Positions 55,042 to 55,781 of a stretch of 55,781 nt of DNA are shown one piece after another. The notes beneath the pieces were generated by a model. It searched no databases. It worked only from the letters and a program-made list of their open reading frames with translations, and was not told the origin of the DNA. The DNA comes from Hysterium pulicare CBS 123377 (Eukaryota > Ascomycota > Dothideomycetes > Hysteriales > Hysteriaceae), in NCBI GenBank assembly GCA_000467715.1, contig AJFK01000690.1:1-55781 (forward strand), in the 5' to 3' direction. The position numbers were made by a program, and so were the translations under genes. Position 1 is the stretch's first letter, and each line of letters opens with the position of its first letter.

Positions 55042-55781
55042 ATGGACGTGCACTATGCTGCTCCCGACGAGGGCAAATTCTTGACGACAGCTCTCATTCA
55101 GGGTGATATTACAACGCTCGACGAGGTATTTCCGATTTACCAGTTTCTAGAACAAGAATTCCCACTCGATGCGGTGTCTACGGCAGCTCTTGCGGGACAG
55201 AATCCCGTTGTTGTCTGGCTACTCGAACGTGGACTTGACGTGAATCGAAAGGGTCCTTTTGGTAATCCTTTGCGAGTATCCAGTCTTATGGGCCATGAAT
55301 CAACCGTTCAGCTCTTGTTAGATCGAGGCGCTTCCTTGGATGTCGATGATGGTTTGGGAACCGAGCTGCAAGCGGCAGCCATGCAAGGACATGTCTCCAT
55401 CGCGAAGCTTCTGATAAAAAATGGAGCCGGCGTTAACAAAGAGGGTGGCTTCTATGGTACAGCACTACAGGCAGCTTCCTATCGTGGCCATGCTCAGGTT
55501 GTGGAGACACTTCTCGACGCCCACGCCGACATGCATCAGACCGGGTTTTCAAGAGATGCATTTCACGCTGCGGCCGAAGCAGGTCACGAAAATATCGTGC
55601 AACTGTTCCTCGAGCGGGGCTTTAGATTCTATGGGGCTTGCGAATGGTCGAGCTGTTGTGGTCTAGGACATACTCCCAGATACACCAATCCTCTTCGCGA
55701 CTCATCCCCTAGTCGTGTCTCGAATTACAAGGGGAAGATACAGCCAAAGCCTGTCGACTCGAAGTTCCCTGAGTGGAACTT
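55042..55781 (+). CDS. Ankyrin-repeat protein, 3' end outside window
   Basis: Open frame from MDVHYAAPDEGKFL to the window edge, at least 246 codons, no intron so far. Four or five ankyrin repeats are visible from about residue 45: AALAGQNPVVVWLLERGLDV, SLMGHESTVQLLLDRGASL, AAMQGHVSIAKLLIKNGAGV, AASYRGHAQVVETLLDAHAD and AAEAGHENIVQLFLERGF. Ankyrin repeats mediate protein binding and say little about the process. The first 40 residues look like a short capping segment; homologues often carry NACHT or F-box domains, but none can be seen here. After the repeats the sequence becomes Ser/Pro/Lys-rich. Partial because the window ends. Confidence 0.85.
   Translation, partial: MDVHYAAPDEGKFLTTALIQGDITTLDEVFPIYQFLEQEFPLDAVSTAALAGQNPVVVWLLERGLDVNRKGPFGNPLRVSSLMGHESTVQLLLDRGASLDVDDGLGTELQAAAMQGHVSIAKLLIKNGAGVNKEGGFYGTALQAASYRGHAQVVETLLDAHADMHQTGFSRDAFHAAAEAGHENIVQLFLERGFRFYGACEWSSCCGLGHTPRYTNPLRDSSPSRVSNYKGKIQPKPVDSKFPEWN

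Overview
The window is nuclear DNA of a filamentous ascomycete (Pezizomycotina). Most genes carry short introns (mainly 46-137 nt) with GTAAGT-like donors, CTNAC/CTAAC branch sites and CAG/TAG acceptors, and the conserved genes are fungal housekeeping or signalling genes. The gene set fits Leotiomycetes, but I cannot fix the class from sequence alone. I see no tRNA, rRNA, CRISPR array or recognisable intact mobile element. LEFT PART (1-19.5 kb): trans-aconitate methyltransferase-like protein; a first RBR-type E3 ubiquitin ligase; a possible two-helix mini membrane protein; the LIM-RhoGAP regulator Lrg1; RNA polymerase II subunit Rpb4; two unrecognised proteins; a second RBR E3 ligase with an intron at exactly the same codon as the first; and a nuclear protein with an HVA1-type Tudor domain. 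CENTRE (19.5-33.5 kb): the PAS/kinase/receiver protein Rim15, a short-chain dehydrogenase, the vacuolar GH38 alpha-mannosidase Ams1 and the plasma-membrane t-SNARE Sec9. ACCESSORY ISLAND (34-43.7 kb): three paralogous HExxH zincin-like proteins plus a C-terminal fragment of a fourth, followed by an AT-rich, gene-poor stretch. That stretch holds two genes for a small unrecognised domain (one copy in one protein, two in the other), and their upstream sequences are also duplicated. I consider this island the most novel part of the window. RIGHT PART (43.7-55.8 kb): a BTB protein with a very acidic tail, Ogg1 (8-oxoguanine glycosylase) sharing a 352-bp divergent promoter with the large U2AF subunit, a second dehydrogenase, a small secreted ten-cysteine protein, a secreted SurE-like phosphatase, and an ankyrin-repeat gene running off the end. 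HOW THE GENES RELATE: the conserved genes are independent core functions (Rho1 and cell-wall control, transcription, nutrient signalling, vacuolar glycan turnover, exocytosis, base-excision repair, splicing) with no biosynthetic cluster logic. The island looks like lineage-specific expansion by local duplication. Gene models were spliced by eye; exon limits are given in each entry and doubtful ones are flagged.
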